Below, piece by piece: positions 52,250 through 60,706 of a stretch of 64,000 nt of DNA (the first letter of the stretch is position 1; every line of letters starts with the position of its first letter). A program made the position numbers and the translations under genes. The stretch spans positions 1 to 64,000 of the forward strand of contig VGTJ01000003.1 in assembly GCA_016874775.1 (NCBI GenBank). Reading direction: 5' to 3'. The notes under the pieces were generated by a model, which searched no databases, was not told where the DNA came from, and worked only from the letters and a program-made list of their open reading frames with translations. The stretch is from Deltaproteobacteria bacterium. Its GTDB lineage: Bacteria > Desulfobacterota > Binatia > Bin18.

Positions 52250-52855
52250 TTATTTCTTGAGCCGGGATTCTACCCTCTGCCAGTCTACGTTTGCCATGAA
52301 AGCATCGATATATTTCGGCCGTTCAGCCGGCTTGTAGTCAAGCAAAAAAGCATGTTCCCACACATCCATGACGAGGAGTGGTGTCAACCCTGCGACATTC
52401 CCCTCCTCATGTAACGTGATCCAGTGATTGGAGAGGCGGCCCGTTGCAGGATTTTGATAACAGATTGCCCATCCCACACCACGCATTTTCCCGATCGTTA
52501 CAAAATCGGCTTTCCACGCATCATAACTCCCATGACTCGCTTGCGCAGCTTTTACGAACGCGGCATTGGGATTGGGGTCGGAAGATTTCTGCTTCGTCAG
52601 GTTATCAAAATAGTATTCATGGAGAACCATGCCGTTATACTCGAACCCGAGACGACGAGTGAGCTCGGAATACATCGCCATCTTGTCTTGATCAATAGGA
52701 CCACTTTGCAGAAGCTCATTCAGCTTTGTCGTCAGATGATTCGTCTGTGCAACATACCCCTCATATAACTTGAAGTGAATATCAAGAGTCTGATCGGAGA
52801 TTCCTATTAATCCACTTAACGCAAACTTCCTCGCCACATACGGCACATTCGTCAT
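52250..52855 (-). CDS. sodB: Fe/Mn superoxide dismutase
   Basis: 201 residues from ATG 52855 with GAGGAACAGG ahead. Metal ligands are His27 (IHFKLYEGYV), His79 (GMVLHEYYF), Asp164 and His168 (LLVMDVWEHAF). No signal peptide, so cytoplasmic. Residue details (GMVLHEYYF, GVGWAICYQNPATGR) are somewhat divergent from classic E. coli SodA/SodB but all ligands are kept. Iron versus manganese cannot be decided. Confidence 0.92.
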   Translation of the reverse strand: MTNVPYVARKFALSGLIGISDQTLDIHFKLYEGYVAQTNHLTTKLNELLQSGPIDQDKMAMYSELTRRLGFEYNGMVLHEYYFDNLTKQKSSDPNPNAAFVKAAQASHGSYDAWKADFVTIGKMRGVGWAICYQNPATGRLSNHWITLHEEGNVAGLTPLLVMDVWEHAFLLDYKPAERPKYIDAFMANVDWQRVESRLKK

Positions 52856-52876
52856 CCTGTTCCTCTTTCCTAACAC

Positions 52877-53385
52877 TTTTGCAGAGAGATTTCTTTTGGT
52901 GTAGCGTACCAGGAGTACCAGAGAAAGATCATCACCGATGAAGAAGACTCATGTTATTTATAAGCTGAGTATTTTTCTCTTTGTAGGGAATGCGCCTGTA
53001 TGTTCGCCCCTCCTCCCGTCTTGATGTCTGTGACGTTACGGTAACCGTTACCTGCGCTCACAGCAGATCAGTCCACACCGTTCAGTTGAGGCCACTCCCA
53101 CACCACGAGCATGGATAGTCCCTGTACGTCTCGACAAGGGATCCTTTGATGTGCCCGTCTCACGTTTCATTGAGTTAGCCGCAGCCAAGACCCTACCATC
53201 AAGACATCTCTCAAAATCACTCTTCAGAACAGCAAAGATTCTCCATCACCGCTACCCAGACACACGCCTGTTGCACGACCGAAATGGAGTACTGGTGGGG
53301 TTACCCTTCGTGGCAATAAAGCCCGGTTCCCCTCCGCCGATAGAAGACACAGAGCACGCAAGGGGGTCGCGCCGAAGGAGTATGA
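52877..53385. other. intergenic region, no gene supported
   Basis: Divergent gap of about 500 bases upstream of the SOD gene (minus) and the DUF2314 gene (plus). Contains the palindromic GTTACGGTAACCGTTACC around 53034-53051. No recognisable coding sequence. Confidence 0.5.
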
Positions 53386-54440
53386 ATGAAGACGAAACTG
53401 GCCGACGTTGCTCTTGGTTTTGTCAGTCTCTTGCTGTTAGTGCAAATCTCTTGGTTGATTTTCGACACGATTGTCTCTGACCCACCCAGTGTCTTTCTCT
53501 GGCAACAGCTCGGTTTGATACTCCTCTTAGCGACTGGCTGTGTACTGCTGTGGCGCACAACGAAAGCTCCTCAAAAAACTATCGCCCCATTCAAATCGTT
53601 CGTCTTACTTCTTCGCACTCCACGAGATCTCACCATCGCACAACTCCGCCAAGCAGTCGCTTCCTCCCTCGGAGTGCTCTGCGCAGAAAACGACAAGACC
53701 GCAACCAACTATATTACCGACACCTCACCAGCATTCCTTGTCCATGCACAGGGATACACCATCCTCGTCAATAACTGTGACAGCCTCTACATTGACCACT
53801 CACAAAATACTCAGGAAAACATCCCGAACGTCCGTCTTCAACAGGTGATCCGTGATCATCGTGCTTGGCTATCCGTCGACTTACTTGAAGCTCCCGAGAC
53901 TGCGTCTAGCGATCTCATTTATCAACAGCTCGGCCGCTTGACGGCTGCACTCGCTGACACCGATTGTGTGGGGATCTACTGTCCCGAGACCAGTCAACTG
54001 AACGTTTGGCATTCGACATTGGTCACGCTTCTCCAGGGAGCGAATCCCCGACAAGCAGTAGCCGAGCTTGCCGATGTTCCTGCAGTTCGTATTCCCGCCA
54101 AAACGATAGTGGGTTACAGGAAGCATCGTACGCCGCGACTTCCATGTGGTCTGTTTTTGTCACCGCGTTCGAACAACGCCGCCCAGATCAAACTTTTGCC
54201 GTCAAAGCGCCATTCACAGATGGGAACGAAACCGAATACATGTGGTTACTCGTCAAAGAAATTGGCGACGAAACCGTGATCGGAAGCTTAGACAATGATC
54301 CCGTCTACTTGCGCAATGTTGGCGCAGGCGACACCCTTACCATTACAATCGATCAGGTAAACGACTGGCTCTACACGGATGGCGACGAAATGGTGGGAGG
54401 CTTCACAACTGAAGCCTTGACGAAAGGCTTAGCTGCATAA
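53386..54440 (+). pseudogene. membrane-anchored DUF2314 protein, frameshifted
   Basis: ATG 53386 follows AAGGAG. The first frame encodes two membrane helices (GFVSLLLLVQISWLIFDTIV; WQQLGLILLLATGCVLLW), then a soluble domain (FVLLLRTPRDLTIAQLRQAV, AFLVHAQGYTILVNNCD, CVGIYCPETSQLNVWHSTLV). At the AAAA run 54100-54103 the frame is lost; moving back one base gives a complete DUF2314 domain: RPDQTFAVKAPFTDGNETEY, MWLLVKEIGDETVIGSLDND, VNDWLYTDGDEMVGGF, stopping at 54438-54440. The two halves join smoothly if one A is restored, so it is either a very recent mutation or a sequencing error. DUF2314 function is unknown. Confidence 0.8.
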
Positions 54441-54445
54441 AAAGT

Positions 54446-54474
54446 GCGGCCTGACATTTCCCATGCCAGGCCGC
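54446..54474 (+). terminator. probable terminator after the DUF2314 gene
   Basis: GCGGCCTG (54446-54453) and CAGGCCGC (54467-54474) form an eight-base GC-rich stem starting five bases after the stop; flanking AAG/CTT can add pairs. Followed by GCTTAGTTC with few Ts, so moderately supported. Confidence 0.6.
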
Positions 54475-54531
54475 GCTTAGTTCGAGACAGTCGACTGACT
54501 ACCCACAACCTCCCCAGCCTCAAAGCATATC

Positions 54532-54990
54532 TCAGGCCGCCCCCTTCACCCGCTGCAGCAGTTCTAACGTCGTCCCGTCAGGGTCACGAAAATAGACCGC
54601 TTTGACCTTATAGCCATCCAGCTCAAATAGCTGCGGACGCGAGTAGAACTTCACCCCTTGCGCAGTGAGGTCAGCGTATGTCTTTTCGATGTCTTTCACC
54701 CAAAAAGCAACTTCCGTAATGCCTGGATTTTTAATCCCAGGGTATGGTCTCCCCTCGGCCACTGGCGAGAGAAAATGCAACAACTCAATCGGCGCCCCTT
54801 TCGGTTCTTCAGTACTTCGTAGGTAGACGGCCCGTAGCTGCGTCCCCTGCTCTTGCGTCAACGTGTCTGCCTCTTCTCCATCAAAAGTGACATCGCCAAC
54901 CACTTGAAGCCCCAGGGTATCACGATAGAAACGCACCGCTCGTTCCATATCACTGACAGTAATGCCAACATGAGCAAAGGCTCCGAGCAT
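54532..54990 (-). CDS. VOC-family protein of the amidase operon
   Basis: 152 residues from ATG 54990 with AGGAGG ahead; an earlier ATG at 55137 overlaps the amidase and is rejected. Core: AFAHVGITVSDMERAVRFYR, GITEVAFWVKDIEKTYADLT, and VYFRDPDGTTLELLQRVKGA. Twenty-five bases after the amidase stop, hence last gene of a four-gene leftward operon. Could be a glyoxalase/epimerase-type enzyme acting on the product. Confidence 0.88.
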   Translation of the reverse strand: MLGAFAHVGITVSDMERAVRFYRDTLGLQVVGDVTFDGEEADTLTQEQGTQLRAVYLRSTEEPKGAPIELLHFLSPVAEGRPYPGIKNPGITEVAFWVKDIEKTYADLTAQGVKFYSRPQLFELDGYKVKAVYFRDPDGTTLELLQRVKGAA

Positions 54991-55015
54991 TGTCTTGTCC
55001 TCCTCTCTTCCTGCA

Positions 55016-56416
55016 CTACAGGTTAGGATGCTGTTTATGCCACGAGGTTGACCGCTCATAGGCATACGCCACTTGGCAAATCGTCGCTTCATCAAAGGGT
55101 TTGCCAGCAATTTGAAAACCAACCGGTAACCCGTCACTATCGAAGCCGCAGGGCACTTGGATTGCTGGAAATCCGGTGAAATTGAAAATCGGGGTATAGA
55201 CCGAAAAACTCGCAGAAACGATACTCAACCCTGGCGAGTCATCTGCAATAGGGTTAATTTGAAAGCCGGCAGTCGGCAACATCAACACATCCACCTTGGT
55301 TGAGAGCGCTTGCAAGAGGTCATCTCGAACCTGAGCGCGAGCGCGTTGCACCATCAGATAGTGAGCCCCACTGACCAGCAATCCGTAGGCGGCAAACAAC
55401 TTCGCGTGTGGGTTATAGTCGTTCCCGCGATTGCGTATGTTATCGAGATGAATCGTTGCACATTCAGCAAACAACCCCGGCCATTCGATTGCCTGCAATT
55501 GGTCTAACGTAATCGTTGGTACGTCAACGACCTCGGCCCCTAGGGTAGCGAACTGCTTGACAGCTTCGTTGTACGGTCCAAGCAGTTTCGGATCACAGTT
55601 GTCCTCATAGATTGACCGTAACAGACCGATTCGTAGTCCCTTAATATCACGCCCCAGCTTCTCGGAGAAATTTGGCACTGGCACATTAGCTGAGGCTGGG
55701 TCTTTGGCGTCATAGCCTGCACACGCTTGTAGCACTAATGCCGCATCCGTCACCGTACGTGCGAGTGGTCCCGTATGATCTAAACTCCAGGACAACGGGT
55801 ACACGCCCGCACGACTCACACGACCATAGGTTGCTTTCAGGCCGACGATCCCACACGCTTGAGCTGGCCAACGAATAGAACCACCGGTACACGAGCCCAT
55901 ACCTGCATAGGCTAACCCAGCAGCTGTTGAGGCAGCTGTTCCACTACTTGAACCACCAGCGTCTCGCCCCAAGTTCCATGGATTTCGTGTCGGACCGAAA
56001 TAGGACTTTGTCGTTGGAAAACCATAGGCAAACTCATACGTCGCGGTCTTACCAAGGATCAGTGCACCCGCCTCCTTGAGCTTCGCTACGGTCGTACAGT
56101 CATTGGTCGCAATGTAATCATCAAGAGGTTTTGAACCACAGGTCGTCCGTCCACTCTCGTAGATATCCTTGATGCCGATAGGAATACCATGCAGTGGACC
56201 GCGATATTGTCCACGCTGAACCTCAGCTTCCGCCTGACGTGCTGCGGCACGGACTTCATCGGTGAAAACCGTGTAATACGAATGGAGTTGAGGATCGAGT
56301 TGTGCGATACGAGAGAGCATCAACTCGGTCAGCTCGACAGGTGACACCTCTTTTCGCTCCACCTTCGCACTGACTTCAGCAATCGACGCATAGGCTAACT
56401 CGTGAGTAGCCGTCAT
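55016..56416 (-). CDS. amidase signature family hydrolase
   Basis: 466 residues with the Ser-cisSer-Lys triad: Lys83 in GIPIGIKDIYES, cis-Ser157 in GGSSSGTAAS and nucleophile Ser180 in GGSIRWPAQACG. The usual GSDTGGSIR is GSCTGGSIR here (Cys176 for Asp). Ends ATICQVAYAYERSTSWHKQ. Such enzymes hydrolyse amides or ureido acids in the cytoplasm (GatA, AtzF-like, indole-acetamide hydrolase). Its start overlaps the end of a small GatC/AtzG-like gene by four bases, so the two are translationally coupled and probably form a complex. Confidence 0.92.
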   Translation of the reverse strand: MTATHELAYASIAEVSAKVERKEVSPVELTELMLSRIAQLDPQLHSYYTVFTDEVRAAARQAEAEVQRGQYRGPLHGIPIGIKDIYESGRTTCGSKPLDDYIATNDCTTVAKLKEAGALILGKTATYEFAYGFPTTKSYFGPTRNPWNLGRDAGGSSSGTAASTAAGLAYAGMGSCTGGSIRWPAQACGIVGLKATYGRVSRAGVYPLSWSLDHTGPLARTVTDAALVLQACAGYDAKDPASANVPVPNFSEKLGRDIKGLRIGLLRSIYEDNCDPKLLGPYNEAVKQFATLGAEVVDVPTITLDQLQAIEWPGLFAECATIHLDNIRNRGNDYNPHAKLFAAYGLLVSGAHYLMVQRARAQVRDDLLQALSTKVDVLMLPTAGFQINPIADDSPGLSIVSASFSVYTPIFNFTGFPAIQVPCGFDSDGLPVGFQIAGKPFDEATICQVAYAYERSTSWHKQHPNL

Positions 56417-56634
56417 CTGTTGCTTCCTCCTTTCTCAGGAGAATAGGTCAAGAGCGGCTCACTTTCAGGGATGACCATGCCATCGGCAATCGAGCGTGAG
56501 CGTAACATCCCGTGGACAACATCCTGCCACCGAAGCAGGTTGTCATACGCCGGAACGAGCTGATCAAGCTCACTATCAGTTAAGGAGAGATTCCACTCGG
56601 CGAGTTTTGCGGCAATGATGGCTTTCTTATCCAT
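56413..56634 (-). CDS. small GatC/AtzG-like amidase partner
   Basis: 73 residues, KAIIAAKLAEWNLSLTDSEL then YDNLLRWQDVVHGMLRSRSI, two helices followed by an extended acidic-Pro end (VIPESEPLLTYSPEKGG). This resembles GatC and AtzG, which wrap around their amidase subunits. The overlap with the amidase start supports this. Similarity is moderate because the protein is short. Confidence 0.72.
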   Translation of the reverse strand: MDKKAIIAAKLAEWNLSLTDSELDQLVPAYDNLLRWQDVVHGMLRSRSIADGMVIPESEPLLTYSPEKGGSNR

Positions 56635-56643
56635 TGTCGCCCC

Positions 56644-57126
56644 CTATTCTTGCACAAAACGTTTCTTGACCCAGCCCTGATCAAATGGGGTCCAAAACAC
56701 CGGCTTCAGGTGTACTCTCGTGAACTTCCACTCACCATGTTCTTTTCTGAAATGGTTCTCATACGTCGCCGTTCCCCACACAGCCTGGGACTGGCGACCA
56801 TCATTCATGGTCATGGTGCAAGGTTCCAACAAATACCACGTTCCCACCGCGGTAGAGCCAGTTACTTCAACTGAGGCATTCATGACGTAATGGAGCGCAA
56901 AAGGCAAGGCAGAAGACTGTGCCTTGCGAAGAAATTCTTCAATCGCTTTTGGCCCTTCAGCGTAACCAAAGGGTTTACCGTCCCAGACGGCATCTTCGGT
57001 AAAAAGAGTGGGAAACGTCACATAGTCCTGAGTATCTGCACAGTGACAATAGCGGATCTTGAGTTTTTTGATTGCCTCGATGTCCTCCAACGCTTGCAGT
57101 CGACGTTCGATGTCAGCGCTACTCAT
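56644..57126 (-). CDS. SnoaL-like/NTF2-like family protein
   Basis: 160 residues with an NTF2-like cone: RRLQALEDIEAIKKLKIRYC, DYVTFPTLFTEDAVWDGKPF, ALHYVMNASVEVTGSTAVGT and WGTATYENHFRKEHGEWKFT. Members are ring-hydroxylating dioxygenase beta subunits, ketosteroid isomerases or simple binding proteins. First gene of the amidase operon, ten bases ahead of the GatC-like gene. AAGGAGG precedes the ATG. Catalytic residues cannot be assigned. Confidence 0.85.
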   Translation of the reverse strand: MSSADIERRLQALEDIEAIKKLKIRYCHCADTQDYVTFPTLFTEDAVWDGKPFGYAEGPKAIEEFLRKAQSSALPFALHYVMNASVEVTGSTAVGTWYLLEPCTMTMNDGRQSQAVWGTATYENHFRKEHGEWKFTRVHLKPVFWTPFDQGWVKKRFVQE

Positions 57127-57261
57127 ACCTTTACCTCCTTCGCCGCGGGTTTAGCGTGTCTCTAACACTTTCCCCTGACCAATCGCAACTATCCTCACAC
57201 AGGAGCTTGACCGGTGCCTGCAGAAAACGGTAGCGTCGCCTCACGACAAGGAGGGAAATCT

Positions 57262-57654
57262 ATGAAGATCACACGCTTTATTGCTACGGAAGATGGCGGT
57301 TCGCGATTCACGGAGATTGAGGTTCCGTTTTCTCAGCCAATGAAAGACGCAGACGGACACACGCTCCTGCTATCAAATGCCTACACGTCCCCAAACGTGC
57401 GCTTCGCAGAACTGCCGGCAGGAATGTCACAAACCTGGCATAACGCGCCAGCGCGACAAATTGTCGTTGTCCTTTCGGGAACACTCGAAGTGACAACAAC
57501 CGACGGTCAGAGCCGTCAATGGAAAGCCGGACAAGCCTTTCTTGCCGACGATGTCACCGGCAAAGGCCATTTGACAAAAACCATCGGCGGAGCAACGCAG
57601 GTGATGTTTGCACCGCTCCCGCCGGGGTTTTCGGTGGAGAAGTGGTCCGCTTAA
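57262..57654 (+). CDS. cupin-domain protein, copy A
   Basis: 130 residues from ATG 57262 with AAGGAGG ahead; the ATG-like start at 57214 is less likely. One small cupin barrel: FAELPAGMSQTWHNAPARQI, VVVLSGTLEVTTTDGQSRQW and AFLADDVTGKGHLTKTIGG. The first cupin motif keeps only one His (WHNAPARQ) where HxHxxxxE is usual, and the second has one His (GKGH), so metal binding may be reduced. Very alike in pattern to the cupin at 59657-59992, the two flanking a TPP enzyme. Confidence 0.87.
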   Translation: MKITRFIATEDGGSRFTEIEVPFSQPMKDADGHTLLLSNAYTSPNVRFAELPAGMSQTWHNAPARQIVVVLSGTLEVTTTDGQSRQWKAGQAFLADDVTGKGHLTKTIGGATQVMFAPLPPGFSVEKWSA

Positions 57655-57758
57655 GAACGGAAGAACGGGTGACAGGGCGAATGGGAGAGCCGGCGACCGC
57701 TCCACCACTTCTTAGTTGCTCCTTCGCCCGCCCTTTCGCCCGTTCATCTTCCTGCTCC

Positions 57759-59513
57759 TCATCGTTCTCCGACGAGAGGTGAGGTCACTTTTGCAAATGT
57801 CTCACTGAGTGAGGTTTTCACATCAACGACAGTAGGTTGTTCACTAGCGAGTGCCGCTTTCAAGGCAGGCTCAAGCTGGCTCGGATGTTCGACACGAATA
57901 CCGTTACAGCCGATCGCTCGCGCAATCTCAGCATGATCGAAATCGGCAAAGTCACAGGCGATATTGCGGTCACCCTGGCCATGTTTGACCCACCCCAGCG
58001 CCCCGTTGTTGAAAACGACCGACACAATCGGAATGTTCTCTTCTTTGGCGGTCATCAGCCCATTCATCCCGATAGCAAAACCACCATCACCAGAAACCGC
58101 CACGACCTGTCGTCGTGGATAGATCAGTTTCGCCGCCAGCGCTGAAGGAATAGCGTAGCCCATACCACCCACACCCGCCGGTTGCAGAAACGTTCCTGGA
58201 CCTTTCGTCTGGTAATAGTGCGTCATAAAGATGCGGTTCTCGCCTGCGTCACAGGTAATAATCGCATCGTTCGCAACAGTCTTGTGCAAATCCCGAATGA
58301 CACGCTGGGGCAGAATAGGCGCGGCGTTCGAGACAAACTCTGCCGCATTGAAGAACCCATGTTGAGCGCGTGCGCTTTGCAGATAAGCACGTGCCGTTTC
58401 TTTCTTCGCTGCTGACACGCTACCGGCGGATCGTAGCGCCTCAGTCAACTGCGCTAAGACCACTTTGGCGTCGCCGATCAGTGGAATTTCTACCGGGTAG
58501 GTCCAGGAAGCATTCTTGGGTTCAATTTCGATTTGGATAATCGTTTGACGTTTAGGATCAAGTAATTTTGTCGTCTCGAATGCGGTGTCGGTTGGTGCAA
58601 GCTTCGACCCAACGACCAACACCACATCCGCTTCCCCAACCACCGCGTTTGCTAATGCGGTACCGAAATTGCCACAGGTTCCAAGGGCTAACGCATGCGT
58701 TTCAGCAAATGTTCCTTTTCCACCGGCAGTCGTAGCAACCGGCGCGGCCAGCGTGTCCGCAACGGTAACGAGCCCATCGTACGCATTACCAATGCGTACG
58801 CCGTTCCCCGCGATGATCACAGGCCGTTCGGCCTGTATGAGGAGCTGTACTGCTGTTTCGACGGCTGAGAGATCAGCTGCTGGTGGTGGACCAGGAAGAA
58901 ACGGCTCCATCGTGTACAGAGGTGGGCGCGAAGTTGGTCCGATGCGTCCACGTAACGCCTGACTATGAAATAGCACCGCGACGGGTCCACGCTCACCTGT
59001 CAGCGCATGCTTAATCCCCATCTGTGTGCACTGCACAGCGTGTGTGCCACTCGTCGCCACCAGCACTTGCTTAGTAAATCCAGAGAACGTCTGTTTCGCA
59101 TCCCACGAGCCATACTCTCCGACTCCGGATTGATATGGTCCATGTAGCGAATACGGCGAGTGATCACTCAAGTCAGTCAGAATCAACATGGGTGAACTCG
59201 AGAGGTGCGCCTCAATTGCCGCCATGCTGACATGTACCATAAACGCAGCTTGCGCAATCGTCACTCCTGGTTTTCCCGTGAGTCGGCCATAAACCTCAGC
59301 CATGACCCCAGCACGAGATTCCTCGCGCACGAGGACGGCACGAATGCTGCTTTTGTGATCATACAATGCGTTGTATAGGATACCGGTATTCCCACCAGGC
59401 ATACCAAAGACCATGTCGATTCCAGCTTGTTCGAGAACGCGGACGATGGCTTCACTAGGAGAGACCTCTTCAGTGAGTAGTGAACGTGCGGGCCGCCGGA
59501 TGAACTCCGTCAT
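57759..59513 (-). CDS. thiamine-pyrophosphate enzyme, acetolactate synthase-like
   Basis: 584 residues from ATG 59513 behind AAGGAGG. Glu65 in LVREESRAGVMAEVYGRL should activate TPP; central domain RPVIIAGNGVRIGNAYDGL; TPP/Mg site VAVSGDGGFAIGMNGLMTAK with VVFNNGALGWV. The Arg-Glu-Glu-Ser start replaces the common RHEQA of acetolactate synthase, so a decarboxylase, lyase or sulfoacetaldehyde-type enzyme is possible. Flanked by two cupin genes on the other strand. Confidence 0.88.
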   Translation of the reverse strand: MTEFIRRPARSLLTEEVSPSEAIVRVLEQAGIDMVFGMPGGNTGILYNALYDHKSSIRAVLVREESRAGVMAEVYGRLTGKPGVTIAQAAFMVHVSMAAIEAHLSSSPMLILTDLSDHSPYSLHGPYQSGVGEYGSWDAKQTFSGFTKQVLVATSGTHAVQCTQMGIKHALTGERGPVAVLFHSQALRGRIGPTSRPPLYTMEPFLPGPPPAADLSAVETAVQLLIQAERPVIIAGNGVRIGNAYDGLVTVADTLAAPVATTAGGKGTFAETHALALGTCGNFGTALANAVVGEADVVLVVGSKLAPTDTAFETTKLLDPKRQTIIQIEIEPKNASWTYPVEIPLIGDAKVVLAQLTEALRSAGSVSAAKKETARAYLQSARAQHGFFNAAEFVSNAAPILPQRVIRDLHKTVANDAIITCDAGENRIFMTHYYQTKGPGTFLQPAGVGGMGYAIPSALAAKLIYPRRQVVAVSGDGGFAIGMNGLMTAKEENIPIVSVVFNNGALGWVKHGQGDRNIACDFADFDHAEIARAIGCNGIRVEHPSQLEPALKAALASEQPTVVDVKTSLSETFAKVTSPLVGER

Positions 59514-59656
59514 ACATGTTCCTCCTTCTCCGCGCACTGTAAGTAACCTAGCCAAGAAACGCAAAGGTGGGCTATCGTGCGGCTTGACAAAAAAGCGCAA
59601 GACAATCTATGGGGACAACATGCATATCTCTCAACTACTAACAAAGGGGGACGCCA

Positions 59657-59992
59657 ATGGCAATCTTTCGCATGTATACTGGAAGTGATGGACATTCACA
59701 TATTGAGGAACAATCAATTGCCGCCCATCCAGTGTTATCCGAGTCGCGCCCGACCGTGCACATTCAATTTCGGGAGCTTCCTGCTGGATCTTTCATGGAC
59801 TGGCACCCCGCGCCTCGCCGTCAATATGTCATCGTGCTGAGCGGTCAATTGGAGCTGGGGTTCAAAGATGGAACAACGAGACGATTGAACGCAGGAGATG
59901 CAACGCTTGCGGAAGATACCACAGGACCAGGACACACAACGCGCGTCATAGGTAACGGACCGGCAACTACTGCGATAGTGCCACTGGCCTAG
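59657..59992 (+). CDS. cupin-domain protein, copy B
   Basis: 111 residues with AAAGGGGG ahead of the ATG. ELPAGSFMDWHPAPRRQYVI, VLSGQLELGFKDGTTRRLNA and ATLAEDTTGPGHTTRVIGN align closely with the cupin at 57262-57654, including the single-His first motif. Possible role: small-molecule binding or a lyase; nothing specific can be said. Ends four bases before the converging methyltransferase gene. Confidence 0.87.
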   Translation: MAIFRMYTGSDGHSHIEEQSIAAHPVLSESRPTVHIQFRELPAGSFMDWHPAPRRQYVIVLSGQLELGFKDGTTRRLNAGDATLAEDTTGPGHTTRVIGNGPATTAIVPLA

Positions 59993-59995
59993 TCT

Positions 59996-60688
59996 TTATA
60001 GGGAACGAACGGACAGCTTTTTGTGAGCAGTTCCGTTCGTTGCATGCTTCTCGTTCTGTGCCATCACCACCGTAAACAGCGAGAATGGCGAAGTCTTAAA
60101 ACACTTCTCAATGTGGACCGGAACTCCATCAAAAGCTTCGGACAGCCGCAAGGACGCGTCCCACCCAAGATGACGCGTAATCGGCGTGAGTGCTCCAACC
60201 AATGGGCCAATTACAGGCTTGGTTGAACGAAAATGGTTGATGATGACGACCGATCCGCCAGGTTTACATACGCGGCTAATCTCACGCATCATCCGCACCG
60301 GGTCAGGCACCACGCTGATGACATGAAAGGACAGAACATAATCAAAGGAATTGTCCGGAAATTTCAGATTAAGCGCATCCATTTCTAACAAACGGAAATG
60401 GCGCCAACCGTTTTCGTCTGCCTTTTCCTGGGCTTTTTCGAGCATGTCGGCGGCAAGGTCCACGCCAGTGACTTCACAGTGCGATGGATAGGCAGACATC
60501 GAAAGCCCAGTACCAATTCCAACCTCCAGCACCGTAGCTCCGGGTGGAATCCGGAGGCCTTTAATGACGGAATGGATCCGTTTCTCGAAAAATGGCGAAA
60601 AGATCTTTTCATACAGGTGAGAAAATTCAGAATAGATCTTACTTTCGTGAGGATTCCTCAAGTCCCTCTCTCTACGAGCGGAAATCAC
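59996..60688 (-). CDS. SAM methyltransferase (PmtA-like phospholipid N-methyltransferase type)
   Basis: 230 residues from a GTG at 60688 with GAGGGG upstream. Motif I is TVLEVGIGTGLSMSAYPSHC; then VTGVDLAADMLEKAQEKADE, NSFDYVLSFHVISVVPDPVR and PGGSVVIINHFRSTKPVIGP. VGIGTGLSLxxYP and SFHVISVVPDP are typical of bacterial phosphatidylethanolamine N-methyltransferases, so phosphatidylcholine synthesis is a reasonable but unproven role. Confidence 0.82.
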   Translation of the reverse strand: MISARRERDLRNPHESKIYSEFSHLYEKIFSPFFEKRIHSVIKGLRIPPGATVLEVGIGTGLSMSAYPSHCEVTGVDLAADMLEKAQEKADENGWRHFRLLEMDALNLKFPDNSFDYVLSFHVISVVPDPVRMMREISRVCKPGGSVVIINHFRSTKPVIGPLVGALTPITRHLGWDASLRLSEAFDGVPVHIEKCFKTSPFSLFTVVMAQNEKHATNGTAHKKLSVRSL

Positions 60689-60706
60689 GCACCCCTCCCC
60701 GGCGGC

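Noticed and set aside
53151-53480. Plus-strand frame overlapping the DUF2314 start
   Set aside because: It overlaps a gene with a strong Shine-Dalgarno and clear membrane helices, and has no recognisable domain.
54095-54112. Programmed -1 frameshift in the DUF2314 gene
   Set aside because: The AAAA run is not in an X-XXY-YYZ slippery arrangement and no stimulating hairpin or internal Shine-Dalgarno is obvious; a lost base is simpler.
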